Source: Mobilicoccus caccae
Lineage (GTDB): Bacteria > Actinomycetota > Actinomycetes > Actinomycetales > Dermatophilaceae
NCBI RefSeq assembly: GCF_030161635.1
Contig: NZ_BSUO01000001.1
Span: forward strand, 124,001-188,000
Direction of reading: 5' to 3'
Length of the DNA: 64,000 nt
Of this stretch, positions 45,870-57,350 are shown one piece after another. The notes beneath the pieces were generated by a model. That model was given only the letters and a program-made list of their open reading frames with translations. It made no database searches and was not told where the DNA came from. A program made the position numbers and the translations under genes. Positions within the stretch are counted from its first letter, which is position 1, and every line of letters starts with the position of its first letter.

Positions 45870-46889
45870 ATGAGCACCATGCGCGCAGCAGTCGTCCGCG
45901 AGTTCGGTCGGCGGGTCACCGTGGAGGAGATCCCGCGGCCCACACCAGGGCCGGGGCAGATCCTCGTCAAGCTGCTCACGACCGGGGTGTGTCAGACCGA
46001 TCTGCATGCGTGCGACGGGGATTGGGCCGCCAAGCCCCGGCTGCCGTTCGTGCCCGGGCACGAGGGGGTCGGTGAGGTGGTCGAGGTCGGCGAGGGCGTG
46101 AGGCTCTGGTCGCAGGGTGACCTCGTGGGCAGCGCCTGGCTGGCCTCCACGTGCGGCGCGTGCGAGTACTGCCGGTCGGGGTGGGAGACCCTGTGCAAGA
46201 GGCAGGTCAACAGCGGGTTCTCGGTCGACGGCAGTTTCGGGCAGTACATGCTCGTGGACGAGCAGTTCGCGGTGCGGATCCCCGAGGGCAGCGACCCGCT
46301 CGAGGCCGCTCCGGTCCTGTGCGCGGGGGTCACGGTCTACAAGGGACTCAAGGTGTCCGGAGTGCGGCCCGGCCAGTGGGTGACGATCTCCGGGATCGGC
46401 GGTCTCGGGCACGTGGCGGTGCAGTACGCGGTGGCCATGGGCATGCGCGTGGCGGCCGTCGACGTGGCGCCCGACAAGCTCGACCTCGCCCGCCACTACG
46501 GCGCCGAGGTGGTCGTGAACGCCGGGGAGACCGACCCCGCCTCGGCGATCAGGAAGGCGACCGGCGGTACCCATGGCGTGCTCGTCACCGCCGTGCACCC
46601 CTCGGCGTTCGGGCAGGCCATCGGCATGTGCCGGCGCGGAGGGACCATCGTCTTCCAGGGTCTGCCGCCCGGTGACTTCCCGGCCCCGATCTTCGACATC
46701 GTCCTCAAGGGCCTGACGATCCGCGGGTCGATCGTCGGCACCCGCCAGGACATGGTCGAGGCCCTCGACTTCTACGCCCGCGGGCTCATCAAGCCGCGCT
46801 GCAGCGAGCGCCGACTCGACGAGATCAACGACGTGTTCGACGAGATGCGGCGCGGCGGCATCGACGGACGCGTGGTCATCCGCCACTGA
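45870..46889 (+). CDS. Zinc-dependent alcohol dehydrogenase (MDR superfamily)
   Basis: 339 residues with catalytic-zinc motifs TTGVCQTDLHACDGDW (Cys) and PGHEGVGEVVEVG (His-Glu), and the structural-zinc Cys cluster STCGACEYCRSGWETLC. Coenzyme loop GIGGLGHVAVQYAVAMG, typical NAD-binding. AdhP/AdhT-like primary alcohol dehydrogenase. Strong GAGAGGAG upstream of ATG 45870. It lies 140 bp after the phosphoesterase and ends 25 bp from the chemoreceptor stop (convergent). Confidence 0.93.
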   Translation: MSTMRAAVVREFGRRVTVEEIPRPTPGPGQILVKLLTTGVCQTDLHACDGDWAAKPRLPFVPGHEGVGEVVEVGEGVRLWSQGDLVGSAWLASTCGACEYCRSGWETLCKRQVNSGFSVDGSFGQYMLVDEQFAVRIPEGSDPLEAAPVLCAGVTVYKGLKVSGVRPGQWVTISGIGGLGHVAVQYAVAMGMRVAAVDVAPDKLDLARHYGAEVVVNAGETDPASAIRKATGGTHGVLVTAVHPSAFGQAIGMCRRGGTIVFQGLPPGDFPAPIFDIVLKGLTIRGSIVGTRQDMVEALDFYARGLIKPRCSERRLDEINDVFDEMRRGGIDGRVVIRH

Positions 46890-46914
46890 CCGTCGCGGCC
46901 TGCGCCCGATCCGG

Positions 46915-48567
46915 TCAGCGCAGGGAGAACGTGCGCACGATGTCGTGGAGTTCGCTCGAGAGGCGGGACATCTCGTTGGCGGCGGCCAAGGTCTCGGCGG
47001 CGCCGTCGGCGGTCTCCTTGGCCGCGCCGGCGACCCGGTCGATGTTGCTCGCGATACCCGAGGAGCCCGACGCCGCGTCGTGCACCGAGCGGCTCATCTC
47101 GTTGGTCGTCGCGGTCTGCTCCTCCACGGCGGAGGCGATCGTGCTCTGGGTCTGGTCGATCCGGGCGATGACCTCGCTGATGGCGGCCAGAGCGGCGCTC
47201 GTGGCGGCGGCGTCGTCCTGAATCCCCTGGACGCGGGTGGAGATGTCCTCCGTCGCGGTCGCGCTCTGCTGAGCGAGCTCTTTCACCTCGCCGGCGACGA
47301 CCGCGAACCCCTTGCCGGCCTCACCGGCGCGGGCGGCCTCGATGGTCGCGTTGAGGGCCAGGAGGTTGGTCTGCTCGGCGATGCTGGTGATCGCCTTCAT
47401 CACCTCGCCGATGCGGATGGAGGACTCCGACAGCTTGGCGACGGTGTCCGAGGTGAGCTCGGCGGACTGCACGGCCTCCTGCGCCACGCCCGTCGCGCGG
47501 TTGGCGGCAGCGGCGATCTCGCGGATGGAGGAGCTCATCTGCTCCGTGCCCGCCGCCACCGAGGAGACGTTGGTGCTGACCTCGCCGGCCACGGTGGAGG
47601 CCGACTGCGACTCGCTGCGGGTCCGCTCCGAGGCGGCGTCGAGACGCCGAGCGGTCTCGGTGGGTTGGGATGAGGCGGTCGACAGGGCCTCGGCGTTGGC
47701 GGCGATCGCGGTGATGACCGAGGCGACCTGCTCGTTCTGGGCGTTGAACGCGTCGGCGAGGTCGTGCAACTCCTCCACGCCACCGGGCTCGAGGGCGAAC
47801 GTCAGATCGCGGGGGTCGCGTCCGCGCAGATCCTCGGCGTAGCGGCGCACGACACGTCCGAGCTGACGGTGGAACACCAGGAGGATCGCCAGCAGCGCGA
47901 TCGACAACAGCCCGGCGGCGACGGCCAGCGCGACCTCGGTGAAGGACCGGAGCGCCTCCGTCTCCTGGGCCTCGGCCGTGACGCGCGCGGAGGACTGCTG
48001 GTGGAACTGCTCCAGCGGTCCCATGATCTTCTCGACCTCGGCCTGGTAGGCCTCGCCGTGGACCAGCTCGCGCGCCAGGTCCCGCTTGCGATCGGGGGAC
48101 AGCGCGGCGTCCGCGGGCGCGTAGTCGAACTCGGCCACGGCCTTCGGCATCTGCCCGGTCGGGACCCGGTCCGCATCCAGCACCAGCCGCATGGCGCGGG
48201 TCTCGGCGGTCACGAGGTTGCCGGAGTTGGCGCTCGCCTGCGAGACGAGGTCGAGCTCGGACTGCGGCGTGCCGACGGCCTTGAGCTGCTCGATCCCCTT
48301 GGCCTGGGACTTGGTCTGGTCGATCTCGGTCCAGTAGCGGTCGAGCCAGGCACGGTCACCGGTGGCGGTGAACGCCCGGACACTGTTCGTCAGGAGCTGG
48401 GAGGACTCCTCGATCGCGTCGCTGGCCACGATGGTCTGCTCCCTGACCTGCGCGGCCTCGAGCGTCTGGTTGGTGGCCTGGATGTTGCCGGCGACGGCGG
48501 CTCCCGCCAGGAGGGTGAGGGCAACAGCCGAGCCTGCCGCGATCTTGGTGACGGTCGACTGCTTCAC
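46915..48567 (-). CDS. Methyl-accepting chemotaxis protein
   Basis: 550 residues. One N-terminal membrane helix ([20 protein letters not shown]), a periplasmic helical sensor of about 180 residues, a second helix ([20 protein letters not shown]), then HAMP and a long coiled-coil signalling domain with the tip [48 protein letters not shown] precedes GTG 48567, preferred over the ATG at 48651. A full MCP. No che or flagellar genes are in this window, and the ligand is unknown. Confidence 0.93.
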   Translation of the reverse strand: MKQSTVTKIAAGSAVALTLLAGAAVAGNIQATNQTLEAAQVREQTIVASDAIEESSQLLTNSVRAFTATGDRAWLDRYWTEIDQTKSQAKGIEQLKAVGTPQSELDLVSQASANSGNLVTAETRAMRLVLDADRVPTGQMPKAVAEFDYAPADAALSPDRKRDLARELVHGEAYQAEVEKIMGPLEQFHQQSSARVTAEAQETEALRSFTEVALAVAAGLLSIALLAILLVFHRQLGRVVRRYAEDLRGRDPRDLTFALEPGGVEELHDLADAFNAQNEQVASVITAIAANAEALSTASSQPTETARRLDAASERTRSESQSASTVAGEVSTNVSSVAAGTEQMSSSIREIAAAANRATGVAQEAVQSAELTSDTVAKLSESSIRIGEVMKAITSIAEQTNLLALNATIEAARAGEAGKGFAVVAGEVKELAQQSATATEDISTRVQGIQDDAAATSAALAAISEVIARIDQTQSTIASAVEEQTATTNEMSRSVHDAASGSSGIASNIDRVAGAAKETADGAAETLAAANEMSRLSSELHDIVRTFSLR

Positions 48568-48652
48568 GAGGTTCCTCCGAACGATGGTGTCTGGTGAGAA
48601 ATCGACCCTGGGATCGACGAACTGAGAGTCACCGCTGGACCGCCGGGGCATG

Positions 48653-48690
48653 ACGACGCCCGGGCGGTCTCCTGACCACCCGGGCGTCGT
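48653..48690 (-). terminator. Terminator hairpin
   Basis: ACGACGCCCGGG (48653-48664) plus GGTC pairs with GACC plus CCCGGGCGTCGT (48679-48690) with one mismatch. It lies after the D-2-hydroxyacid dehydrogenase stop and before the chemoreceptor, so it ends the aminotransferase-dehydrogenase operon. Confidence 0.72.
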
Positions 48691-48702
48691 GAGCAGCGGT
48701 TC

Positions 48703-49683
48703 TCAGATCGAGGTGACGGGCGTCTCCGGAGCCTCACCCCTGAGCACGGCCAGCGCGTTGCGCGCCGCGAGTTCGGCCATCGCCGTACGGGTCTCCACCG
48801 TGGCCGAGCCGAGGTGGGGGAGCAGCACGACGTTGTCGAGGTCGAGCAGACCCTCGTGGACCGTCGGCTCGTCCTCGAACACGTCGAGGCCGGCGCCGGC
48901 GATCTCGCCCTTCTTCAACGCCTCCACCAGGGCCGCCTCGTCGACGATCGGGCCGCGGGCCGAGTTGACCAGGTAGGCGGTCGGCTTCATCCGCGCGAGC
49001 GCCGCGGCGTCGATGAGGTGGTGGGTCGCGCCGTCCTGACCGGCCGGGATGAGCGGGCAGTGCAGCGAGACGACGTCGGCGGTGGCGAGGAGTTCGTCCA
49101 TGTCCACCCGCTTCGCCCCCAGTTCGGCGGCGGCCGAGGCCTCCATCTCACGGGCGTCGGTGTAGATGACGTCCATGCCGAACGCCTTGGCGCGGCGGGC
49201 CATCGCAATGCCGATCTGACCGGCGCCGACGATGCCGATCGTCTTGTCCTGCAGGCCCATTCCGAGCATGTAGAACATGCCCCACTGCCACGGCGTCCTC
49301 GAGCGGATGACGCGTTCGCCCTCACCGAAGCGGCGGGTGGCCATGAGCATGAGCCCGAACGCCGTGTCAGCGGTGGTCTCGGTGAGCACCTTGGGGGTGT
49401 TCGTGGCGACGACTCCGCGCTTCTCGCAGGCGGCGACGTCGATGTTGTTGTAGCCGACGGCGACGTTGGCGACGACCTTGAGCTGGTCACCGGCGGCGTC
49501 GAGGAACTCGTCGTCGACCTTCTCGGTCAACAGCGTCACGACCGCGTCGGCGCCGGCGATGAGTTCGAGGCATGTCTCTCGCGAGATGCACTCCGCCTCG
49601 TCCCACACGGTGACGTCGTGCTCGGCCTCCAGCAGGGCGACGCCCTCGGCGGGGATGCGGTTGGTGATGACGACCTTGGCCAT
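48703..49683 (-). CDS. D-2-hydroxyacid dehydrogenase (glyoxylate/hydroxypyruvate reductase-like)
   Basis: 326 residues. NAD-binding loop IGIVGAGQIGIAMARRAKAF, the D-isomer signature LHCPLIPAGQDGATHHLID, NSARGPIVDEAALVEALKKG and the catalytic His in LLPHLGSATVETR. The arginine and glutamate of the active site fall in VNSARG and EDEPTVHEG. Reduces 2-keto acids such as glyoxylate or hydroxypyruvate. ATG 49683 lies 7 bp after the aminotransferase stop, so the two are one operon; the pairing suggests interconversion of an amino acid and its D-hydroxy acid. Confidence 0.92.
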   Translation of the reverse strand: MAKVVITNRIPAEGVALLEAEHDVTVWDEAECISRETCLELIAGADAVVTLLTEKVDDEFLDAAGDQLKVVANVAVGYNNIDVAACEKRGVVATNTPKVLTETTADTAFGLMLMATRRFGEGERVIRSRTPWQWGMFYMLGMGLQDKTIGIVGAGQIGIAMARRAKAFGMDVIYTDAREMEASAAAELGAKRVDMDELLATADVVSLHCPLIPAGQDGATHHLIDAAALARMKPTAYLVNSARGPIVDEAALVEALKKGEIAGAGLDVFEDEPTVHEGLLDLDNVVLLPHLGSATVETRTAMAELAARNALAVLRGEAPETPVTSI

Positions 49684-49690
49684 GATCTCC

Positions 49691-50883
49691 TCAGCTCTCG
49701 ATCCAGGACTTGAGCAGGCCCAGGCCCCCGCGGATGTGCTCCTCCGGCAGGCCGGAGTAGGCGAAACGGACGTAGTCGCGGTCCTCACCCGGCTGGGGCC
49801 GGCCGAAGTGCTTGCGCGTGCAGAACGACACCCCCGTCGCGTGCAGGGCCTCGGTGGAGAAGGCGTTGACCTCCTCGATGCCCTTGGCGGCCATCGCCTC
49901 GGTGACGTCGGGGAAGAGGTAGAACGTGGACTCCGGCTTGGCGATCGTGACGCCCTTGATGGTCGAGAGCACGTCGAACGCGGCGTCGCGGCGGCCTCGG
50001 AGGGTGTCGAGGATGGCCTTGACCTCGGTCTGGTCGCCGCGCAACGCCTCAGCACCGGCGTACTGGATGAAGTGCGTCGTGCACGACTCGTTGTTGGTGT
50101 TCATCGTGCTGATCACGCCGGCGATCTCCGGCGGAGCGATCGCGGCGCCCAGCCGCCACCCGGTCATCGCGAACTTCTTGGAGAACGTGTAGAGGATGAC
50201 CGTGCGCTCGGCCATGCCCGGCAGGGACGCGATGCTCTTCGATTCACCCGAGTACCGCATCTCGAAGTACGCCTCGTCCGAGAGGACCCACAGGTCGTGC
50301 TCGATGGCCAGCTGGGCCACGGCCTCACGCTCGGCATCGGTGGACTCGGCGGAGATGGGGTTCTGCAGGTCGTTGTAGATGATCGCCCTGGTCTTGGGCG
50401 TGATCAGTGACTCGACCTGGTCGAGGTCGATGGCGAACCCGCGCTCGGTGGGCACGTAGCGGTAGGCCTTGGCGATGCCGCCCAGGTACTCGATCTGCGA
50501 CTCGTAGATCGGAAAACCGGGGTTGGGGTAGAGGACCTCCTCGCCCTCGTTCATGACGGCCTGGAGGAACTTGGTGATGACCGGCTTGCCGCCGGGCTGC
50601 ACGACGACGTTCTCCGGGGTGTACGACGTGCCGCGGCGCATGTTGACGTCGTCGGCGAGTGCCTCGCGCAGGGCCGGGATGCCCGCACCGGGGCAGTAGC
50701 CGGTCTTGCCGTCGGCGATCGCCGTGTTCATCGCCTCCGTGACGACCCGCGGGGTGGGCAGGTCGATGTCACCGAGGTGGAAGGGGTAGATGCGGTGGCC
50801 CTTGGCCCCCACTCGTTCGCTGCGAGGGACACGGCGAACGCTGTCTCCGTGCCGAGCCTCGACAGCCGGTTCGCCACTGGCAT
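49691..50883 (-). CDS. Pyridoxal-phosphate aminotransferase (class I/II), frameshifted near start
   Basis: AAAGGAG precedes ATG 50883, which begins MPVANRLSRLGTETAFAVSL, a typical aminotransferase start. At 50806-50810 (five C on the plus strand) the frame breaks; one more base joins it to GAKGHRIYPFHLGDIDLPTP and the rest. The PLP-binding lysine is in LYTFSKKFAMTGWRLGAAIA and the substrate Arg in DYVRFAYSGL. About 397 residues in total. Forms an operon with the hydroxyacid dehydrogenase. The substrate (aspartate-, alanine- or aromatic-like) is undetermined. Confidence 0.88.
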
Positions 50884-51071
50884 GGCGTCTCCTTTCGGCC
50901 GTGTCCGGTCACAGTAGCGCCGCTGACCTGCGGCGTCCGGTGGTTCCGGAAAGCTCGGACCGTGAGGGGGAGCACGCCGGGAACGGTGGGGGATCGAACG
51001 ATTCATGCGGCGTCGAGTTCCGCCGGCCGGCCGGGTCCGCGCCCGGTTCGGGAGGGGTCAGCCGGCCCGAG

Positions 51072-51638
51072 TCACGACTGTCGCCGGAGCACGATGTCCT
51101 CCGGGACGGCGGCGATGCCCCGCACGTCCTCGACCAGCTCCGCATCGATCGTCTGCCCGTCCCGCACCACGGTGAGCGATCCCCGCGACTCGAGGATGAC
51201 GAGGGCCACCTCGGCGTAGCTGCGGACGCCCGCCATCCGGAGGCGGATGTCGAGGTCGTGCTCGTCGATGTGCGCGGCCCGAAGTTCGGCTCGCAGGACA
51301 CGCCCCTGCCGCACGACGACACGCGCCGGGCGGCGGCGCCGGTGTCGCTTGGCCACCCCCTTGGTCCGCAGGAACCCGAACCCGGACTCGAGGGCGGCCA
51401 GCGTGAGGAGCGCGACGAGTCCTCCGAGCAGCGTGGGGGAGTTGCCGAGCATCGCCCGTGCCATCACCGCGCCGGTCACCGTGGCCAGGGCGAGGCTCAG
51501 GGTGGACGTGCTCGATTGCAGTCGTTGCGTCCACAGCTCCAGCAGGGCCGCGTACACGAGATAGAGCACGGTCGTGGCCCCGACGACTCCCAGCACCTGC
51601 GGCCACGTGATGCCGATCTGAAACCAGAGCTCGTCCAT
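51072..51638 (-). CDS. DUF421 (YetF-like) membrane protein
   Basis: 188 residues. Three hydrophobic helices in the first half (VLGVVGATTVLYLVYAALLE, LALATVTGAVMARAMLGN, LGGLVALLTLAALESGFGFL), then a cytoplasmic domain of the DUF421 type: VVVRQGRVLRAELRAAHIDE, DLDIRLRMAGVRSYAEVALV, LESRGSLTVV. The role is unknown; family members are involved in spore or stress contexts in Bacillus. Monocistronic, divergent from gdhA across about 220 bp. Confidence 0.85.
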   Translation of the reverse strand: MDELWFQIGITWPQVLGVVGATTVLYLVYAALLELWTQRLQSSTSTLSLALATVTGAVMARAMLGNSPTLLGGLVALLTLAALESGFGFLRTKGVAKRHRRRRPARVVVRQGRVLRAELRAAHIDEHDLDIRLRMAGVRSYAEVALVILESRGSLTVVRDGQTIDAELVEDVRGIAAVPEDIVLRRQS

Positions 51639-51810
51639 GCCCCGATTCTCGCGGGGCGCACCTCGTCACCGCCGAGACCATCGGTGCACATCTCCTGCCG
51701 TGTCGCCCGGGCCGCCCGTGTCGCCGTCTCGGATCGGGCCTCGCCTCGCGCAGTGAAATCGGCCGCCCGTGGACCGCGCGCCTACATGAGCGGGGCTCGC
51801 AATACAGTGA

Positions 51811-53313
<1,503 letters not shown>

Positions 53314-53317
<4 letters not shown>

Positions 53318-53568
53318 GCCACGTAGGCGCGAAGAGCGGCACGGATCAGCTCCGAGCGGCTGAGGCGATCATGTGCGGCACGCTCATCGAGTGCACTGAG
53401 CAGCGTGTCGTCGATACGCACGGGCACCACTCGCGCGGGGCCATCCCCCAGAGGCTTGCGCCCTCGCTTTCGGAGGACCTCCACGTCGTACCCGGCCTCG
53501 GCCTCATCCGCCCAGGCCTGGATCTGCTCGTCGGTGACGGGCTTGCCGTTGATGGTCTCCATCCACAA
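53314..53568 (-). CDS. Ribbon-helix-helix antitoxin-like protein
   Basis: 84 residues. N-terminus MWMETINGKPVTDEQIQAWA is a disordered or toxin-binding helix, followed by VVPVRIDDTLLSALDERA, then AHDRLSRSELIRAALRAYVA, a CopG/MetJ-like RHH with the conserved Arg-Ile strand. It would bind its own operator and neutralise a partner toxin; the partner (53198-53317) is truncated. So it now appears as an orphan antitoxin. ATG 53568 start. Confidence 0.82.
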
Positions 53569-53713
53569 AGCGTATTACGGAATGCAGCGCCGCGCCAGAG
53601 GGCTGAAAGGCCAACCAGCAGCAACGCTCGCCTCTGCCGCGGGGCGCGCATGTCCCTTTGTAGCGAATTGAGAGACACGCCCTAGGCGCGACGTGATCCG
53701 GCGCGAACGAACT

Positions 53714-53743
53714 CGAACCGCACTCCGATCGGAGGGCGGTTCG
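53714..53743 (-). terminator. Terminator hairpin after the SRPBCC gene
   Basis: CGAACCGC-A-CTCC, loop GATC, GGAG-G-GCGGTTCG: a 12-bp stem with one internal mismatch, 25 bases downstream of the minus-strand SRPBCC stop. Read as that gene's terminator. Confidence 0.65.
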
Positions 53744-53768
53744 GGCGTTCGGGCGGAAGATGGGCGGG

Positions 53769-54236
53769 TCAGGAACCCGCGACCGCCGAGGCGAGGCGGG
53801 CGAGGGAGTCCTCGAGCGCCTCTTCCTGGATGAGGGGGAAGCTGACCTTCTTGAGGAGCTCCTTGTCGGTGACCTTGGACCAGTCGTAGCTCAGGGCGAC
53901 GACGGTGGAGTCCGGGCCCTCGGGGGTGAGCTCGTACACCCACTTCCATCCCTTGGGCTCGGTGCCGGCGGGCGCGGTCTCCCAGGCGATGAGCCGGTTC
54001 TCGTCGAACCCGACCACGTGGTTGTCGGTCTGGTAGTCCCCACCCATGTGCTCGGCGTTCATGTTCATCGTGAACACCTGGCCGTTCGCCGTGATGCGGT
54101 CGGTCTTCTCGTCCGAGACGATCTGACCCGAACCGTCGAACTCCGCGTGACGGGCCGGGTTGGAGATGATCTCGAACACCTCCTTGGGGGCGGCGTCGAT
54201 CGTGCGGCTGACCGTGATCTTCTTCTCGTCACTCAT
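53769..54236 (-). CDS. SRPBCC-family (START-like) protein
   Basis: 155 residues, the helix-grip fold: ITVSRTIDAAPKEVFEIISN, HAEFDGSGQIVSDEK, GFDENRLIAWETAPAGT and the C-terminal helix LIQEEALEDSLARLASAVA. The family binds hydrophobic ligands; actinobacterial members of this kind are often annotated as polyketide cyclase/dehydrase-like, without a known reaction. ATG 54236. Monocistronic, in the same direction as the AAA ATPase upstream, and ending at a hairpin. Confidence 0.88.
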   Translation of the reverse strand: MSDEKKITVSRTIDAAPKEVFEIISNPARHAEFDGSGQIVSDEKTDRITANGQVFTMNMNAEHMGGDYQTDNHVVGFDENRLIAWETAPAGTEPKGWKWVYELTPEGPDSTVVALSYDWSKVTDKELLKKVSFPLIQEEALEDSLARLASAVAGS

Positions 54237-54303
54237 GATTCCCACCCTGCCTGCCACCGAGCGCCGACGCCACCCGGGCACCCGGGTCACGGCCGGCCGG
54301 CGA

Positions 54304-55944
54304 CTACCGGTCCGGCGCGTCGAAGGCCTCGCCCGGGTAGAGGCCGGGCATGGGCGGCCACGGCTCGGGTGAGAGGTCGGCCTGCTCGGCTGAGAGGTCC
54401 GGCTGCTCGGCCGGTGGCGCGCTGCCCAGCAGGACCCGGGTCATCCGGCTACGGGTGTCGAGCAGGCCGTCCAGCGCGAGATCGAGGTCGTCGGCGCTCG
54501 CGGTCAGAGGCGCGTCCTCCTCGCCGCCGACAAAGGACTCTCCGGCCTGCGCGGATCGTTCCGCGGCGGCCAGTGCCGTCCGGCGCAGCAACTCCTTGAG
54601 GAACGAGGCCGTGACCCCTTCGGCCCGTGTCAGGGCCGCCCCGATGCGCTCCTCGTCCGCGTCGATGACCAGACGCCCGCGGTAGAGCTCGAAGAGGCGG
54701 CGGCGCGCCTCCAGGTCGGGCAGGTCGATCTCGACGGCCTCGTCGATGCGTCCCGGGCGCGCAGCCAGCGCCGGTTCGAGGAGGTCGGCGCGGTTGGTCG
54801 TGAGGATGAACGCGACGTCGGCGTCACCCTCGATCCCGTCCATCTCGCCCAGGAGCTGGAACAGCATCGGGTGCTCGCCGGGGTGCATGCCGCGGTCCTC
54901 GGCGATGAGGTCGACGTCCTCGACGACGACGATCGACGGCGCGAGCGACCGTGCCGCCGAACACGCCTCGGCGACGAACTGCAGGGCGTTGCCGCTCACT
55001 TGGATGACGGTGACGTCGGTCAGCGTGCTCATGAGGTAGCGGATGGTGTGCGTCTTGCCCACCCCGGGCGGGCCGTACAGCAGCAGCCCACGCTTGAGGT
55101 GCTGCCCGGCGCGCAGGAGCGCCTCGCGGTGGCCGGCGATCCCGACGACCTGCCGCTCGATCGCCGCGAGGGTCCGCTCGTCGAGGATGAGGTCGGAGCG
55201 CGTCATCGAGGGTCGGCGGTGGAAGTTGAGGATCGACTCGCCGTAGCCGAACATGTCGCCGCCGAAGGTGAGGACCTGCCCCCGGAACACGTTGAGCGCC
55301 CGGCTCAGCTCGCGCAGCTCCCGCCCGACGCGTGCGGCGACCTCGCGGTCGGCGGCGAGGATCTCGACGGTCGCGTGGGGGCGTCCTCGGCTCGGGTCGG
55401 CCAGTGACTGGAAGAGCGCGACCCGGCTGTCGGCGTCTCCCTCGACCGTCTCGATCAGGTGGAGGCCGAACCGCACGCACGCGATGGTGTGGCCGTCCGG
55501 TCCGGCCGGCAGGTTGGTGCGGGAGACGTTGGCGATCGTCGCGCTGAAGGGGTTGTCGTCGCCCATGAGCATGATGCCCAGGGACGCGTCGTCGTTCATC
55601 GACTGGATGCCGTAGAGCCGGTGGGGCTTTCCCGCCGTCCAGGCATCCACGGCGCGTTGGAGGTTGACCCCCTCGTAGGAGGCCCACGCCTCCTGCACGA
55701 TCTCGGCGTCCACGGCGGCCTCACCGAGGAAGTCGCGGATGACGCGGCCCGGCGTCGCCCCTTCCTCGGCCCGGGCGACCTTGAGCGCCAGCTTGAGGCC
55801 GCGGCGCGCGAGGCGTCCGATGTCGGCGAGCTCGGCCTGGCGGCGCGGGTCGGGGGCCTCCGGTGGGCGGATCCCCGCCGTCGGTGCACCACCGTCGGCA
55901 TACTGCTCGGACATCGGTGCGTAGGCGAACCATCCCTGCGACAT
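54304..55944 (-). CDS. AAA-family ATPase with novel N-terminal region
   Basis: 546 residues. The C-terminal half is a AAA ATPase: Walker A GLLLYGPPGVGKTHTIRYLM, Walker B SIVVVEDVDLIAEDRG, sensor 1 in FILTTNRADLLEPALA and the second-region/arginine-finger-like ARPGRIDEAVEIDLPD. The first roughly 280 residues show no family I recognise and include segments such as LYGIQSMNDDASLGIMLMGD. The tail has a short repeated acidic motif (PDLSAEQADLSPEP). No membrane anchor is seen. Function unknown; not an obvious proteasome ATPase or FtsH because no protease domain is present. Start ATG 55944. Confidence 0.82.
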   Translation of the reverse strand: MSQGWFAYAPMSEQYADGGAPTAGIRPPEAPDPRRQAELADIGRLARRGLKLALKVARAEEGATPGRVIRDFLGEAAVDAEIVQEAWASYEGVNLQRAVDAWTAGKPHRLYGIQSMNDDASLGIMLMGDDNPFSATIANVSRTNLPAGPDGHTIACVRFGLHLIETVEGDADSRVALFQSLADPSRGRPHATVEILAADREVAARVGRELRELSRALNVFRGQVLTFGGDMFGYGESILNFHRRPSMTRSDLILDERTLAAIERQVVGIAGHREALLRAGQHLKRGLLLYGPPGVGKTHTIRYLMSTLTDVTVIQVSGNALQFVAEACSAARSLAPSIVVVEDVDLIAEDRGMHPGEHPMLFQLLGEMDGIEGDADVAFILTTNRADLLEPALAARPGRIDEAVEIDLPDLEARRRLFELYRGRLVIDADEERIGAALTRAEGVTASFLKELLRRTALAAAERSAQAGESFVGGEEDAPLTASADDLDLALDGLLDTRSRMTRVLLGSAPPAEQPDLSAEQADLSPEPWPPMPGLYPGEAFDAPDR

Positions 55945-56148
55945 GAGCCTGTCCCTTCCCCGAACCCGGCCACGACCCCCGCAGCCGGACTCCAGCAAAC
56001 CAGCACGGCAGACCGGCGTCGAGCACTATCCGGATCACCGCCCTCGAACCCACCTCGGACAGCAGGTCCGGTCCGAGACAGCCGCGCACGCCCTGCTGTC
56101 TCGTCGTGAGGTGCTGTCCGAGGCTGGGAGGCGACGGTGGGGGCGGGG

Positions 56149-57350
56149 TCAGGCCAGCTTGGGGATGCGTCGGAGCACGAGGGAGAGCACCAACGTGACC
56201 GCCACCAGGGCCGCGCACAGTGCGACGACGACGCTCCAGGCTCCCTGGGCCCACGCGATGCCGGCGACGGCACCGAACACCGAGGACCCGGCGTAGTAGG
56301 CGAACAGGTAGCCCGAGGACGCCTGCCCCTTGGCGGCGCCGCCCTTGGCCGCACGCGCGGCGACCCACCCGCTCGCCACGCCGTGGACCGCGAAGAACCC
56401 GGCCGTCATCACCGCGAGTCCGAGGACGACGACGAGCACGGGCCCGGCCAGGGTCACCAGCAGTCCGGCGGCCATGACGAGGACGCACACCGGCATCACC
56501 GCACGCTGACCCCACCGTGAGGCGGCGCGGCCGGCGTAGGCCGAGCTCACCGATCCCAGTGCGTACGTGAGGAACACGAGCCCGACGGCACCGACACCCA
56601 GCCCGTACGGCGGCGCCATGAGCCGGAAACCCATCGCGTTGAAGACCCCGACGAACGCGCCCATCGACGTGCCGGCCACGCCGAACAGGCACAGGTAGGC
56701 GGGGTCGCGCAGGATCGTCCTGGCCGCGTCGAGCAGGTGCGCGGCACTCGCCGGGGCGGGGGTGAAGCGTCGGCTGCGGGGGAGGAGGAACCACACGGCG
56801 ACCGCGCACACCAGGCACAACGCCCCGATGCCGACCAGCGCCGCGCGCCAGCCGCCGAACTCCGCCAGCGCGCCGGTGACGAGACGACCGGACATGCCAC
56901 CGATCGCGGTCCCGCCGATGTACAACCCGGCCACCCGGGCCGTCGCGCGCGGATGCACCTCCTCGGCGAGGTAGGCCATGGCCACGGCGGGCAGGCCGGC
57001 GAGCACGATCCCCTCGACCAGACGCAGACCCAGCAGGGCGTTCCAGCCCGGTGACAGGCCACCGGCGATCGCGACGAGGGCGGCGGCGAACAGCGAGGCG
57101 TGCATCAGCGGGGTCCGTCCGAGCACCTCCGAGACCGGCCCCGCCACCAGCAGCGCGGCGCCCAGGCCGGCCGTCGCGAACGAGACCGACAGCGCGCTCT
57201 GCCCCGGGGTCAACCCGAACTCCTCCGCCAGCAGCGGCAGCAGGGTTGCGTGCTGTACAGCAGTGCGAACGTGGCCACACCCGCCAGGAACAGCGAGATC
57301 GTGATGCGCCGGTAGCCACGGCTGCCCGGCTCGTATCCCTCGAACGTCAT
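56149..57350 (-). CDS. MFS transporter (YnfM/arabinose-efflux-like), frameshifted
   Basis: About 400 residues, 12 helices. MTFEGYEPGSRGYRRITISL, then LFLAGVATFALLYSTQP, then after a frame break at 57243-57245 (three G on plus strand, one base short) LLPLLAEEFGLTPGQSALSV and PVSEVLGRTPLMHASLFAAA (motif A-like). The upstream DUF1648-like gene overlaps its ATG by four bases. Export of sugars or small molecules is plausible; substrate unknown. The frame break is another apparent single-base deletion. Confidence 0.87.
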
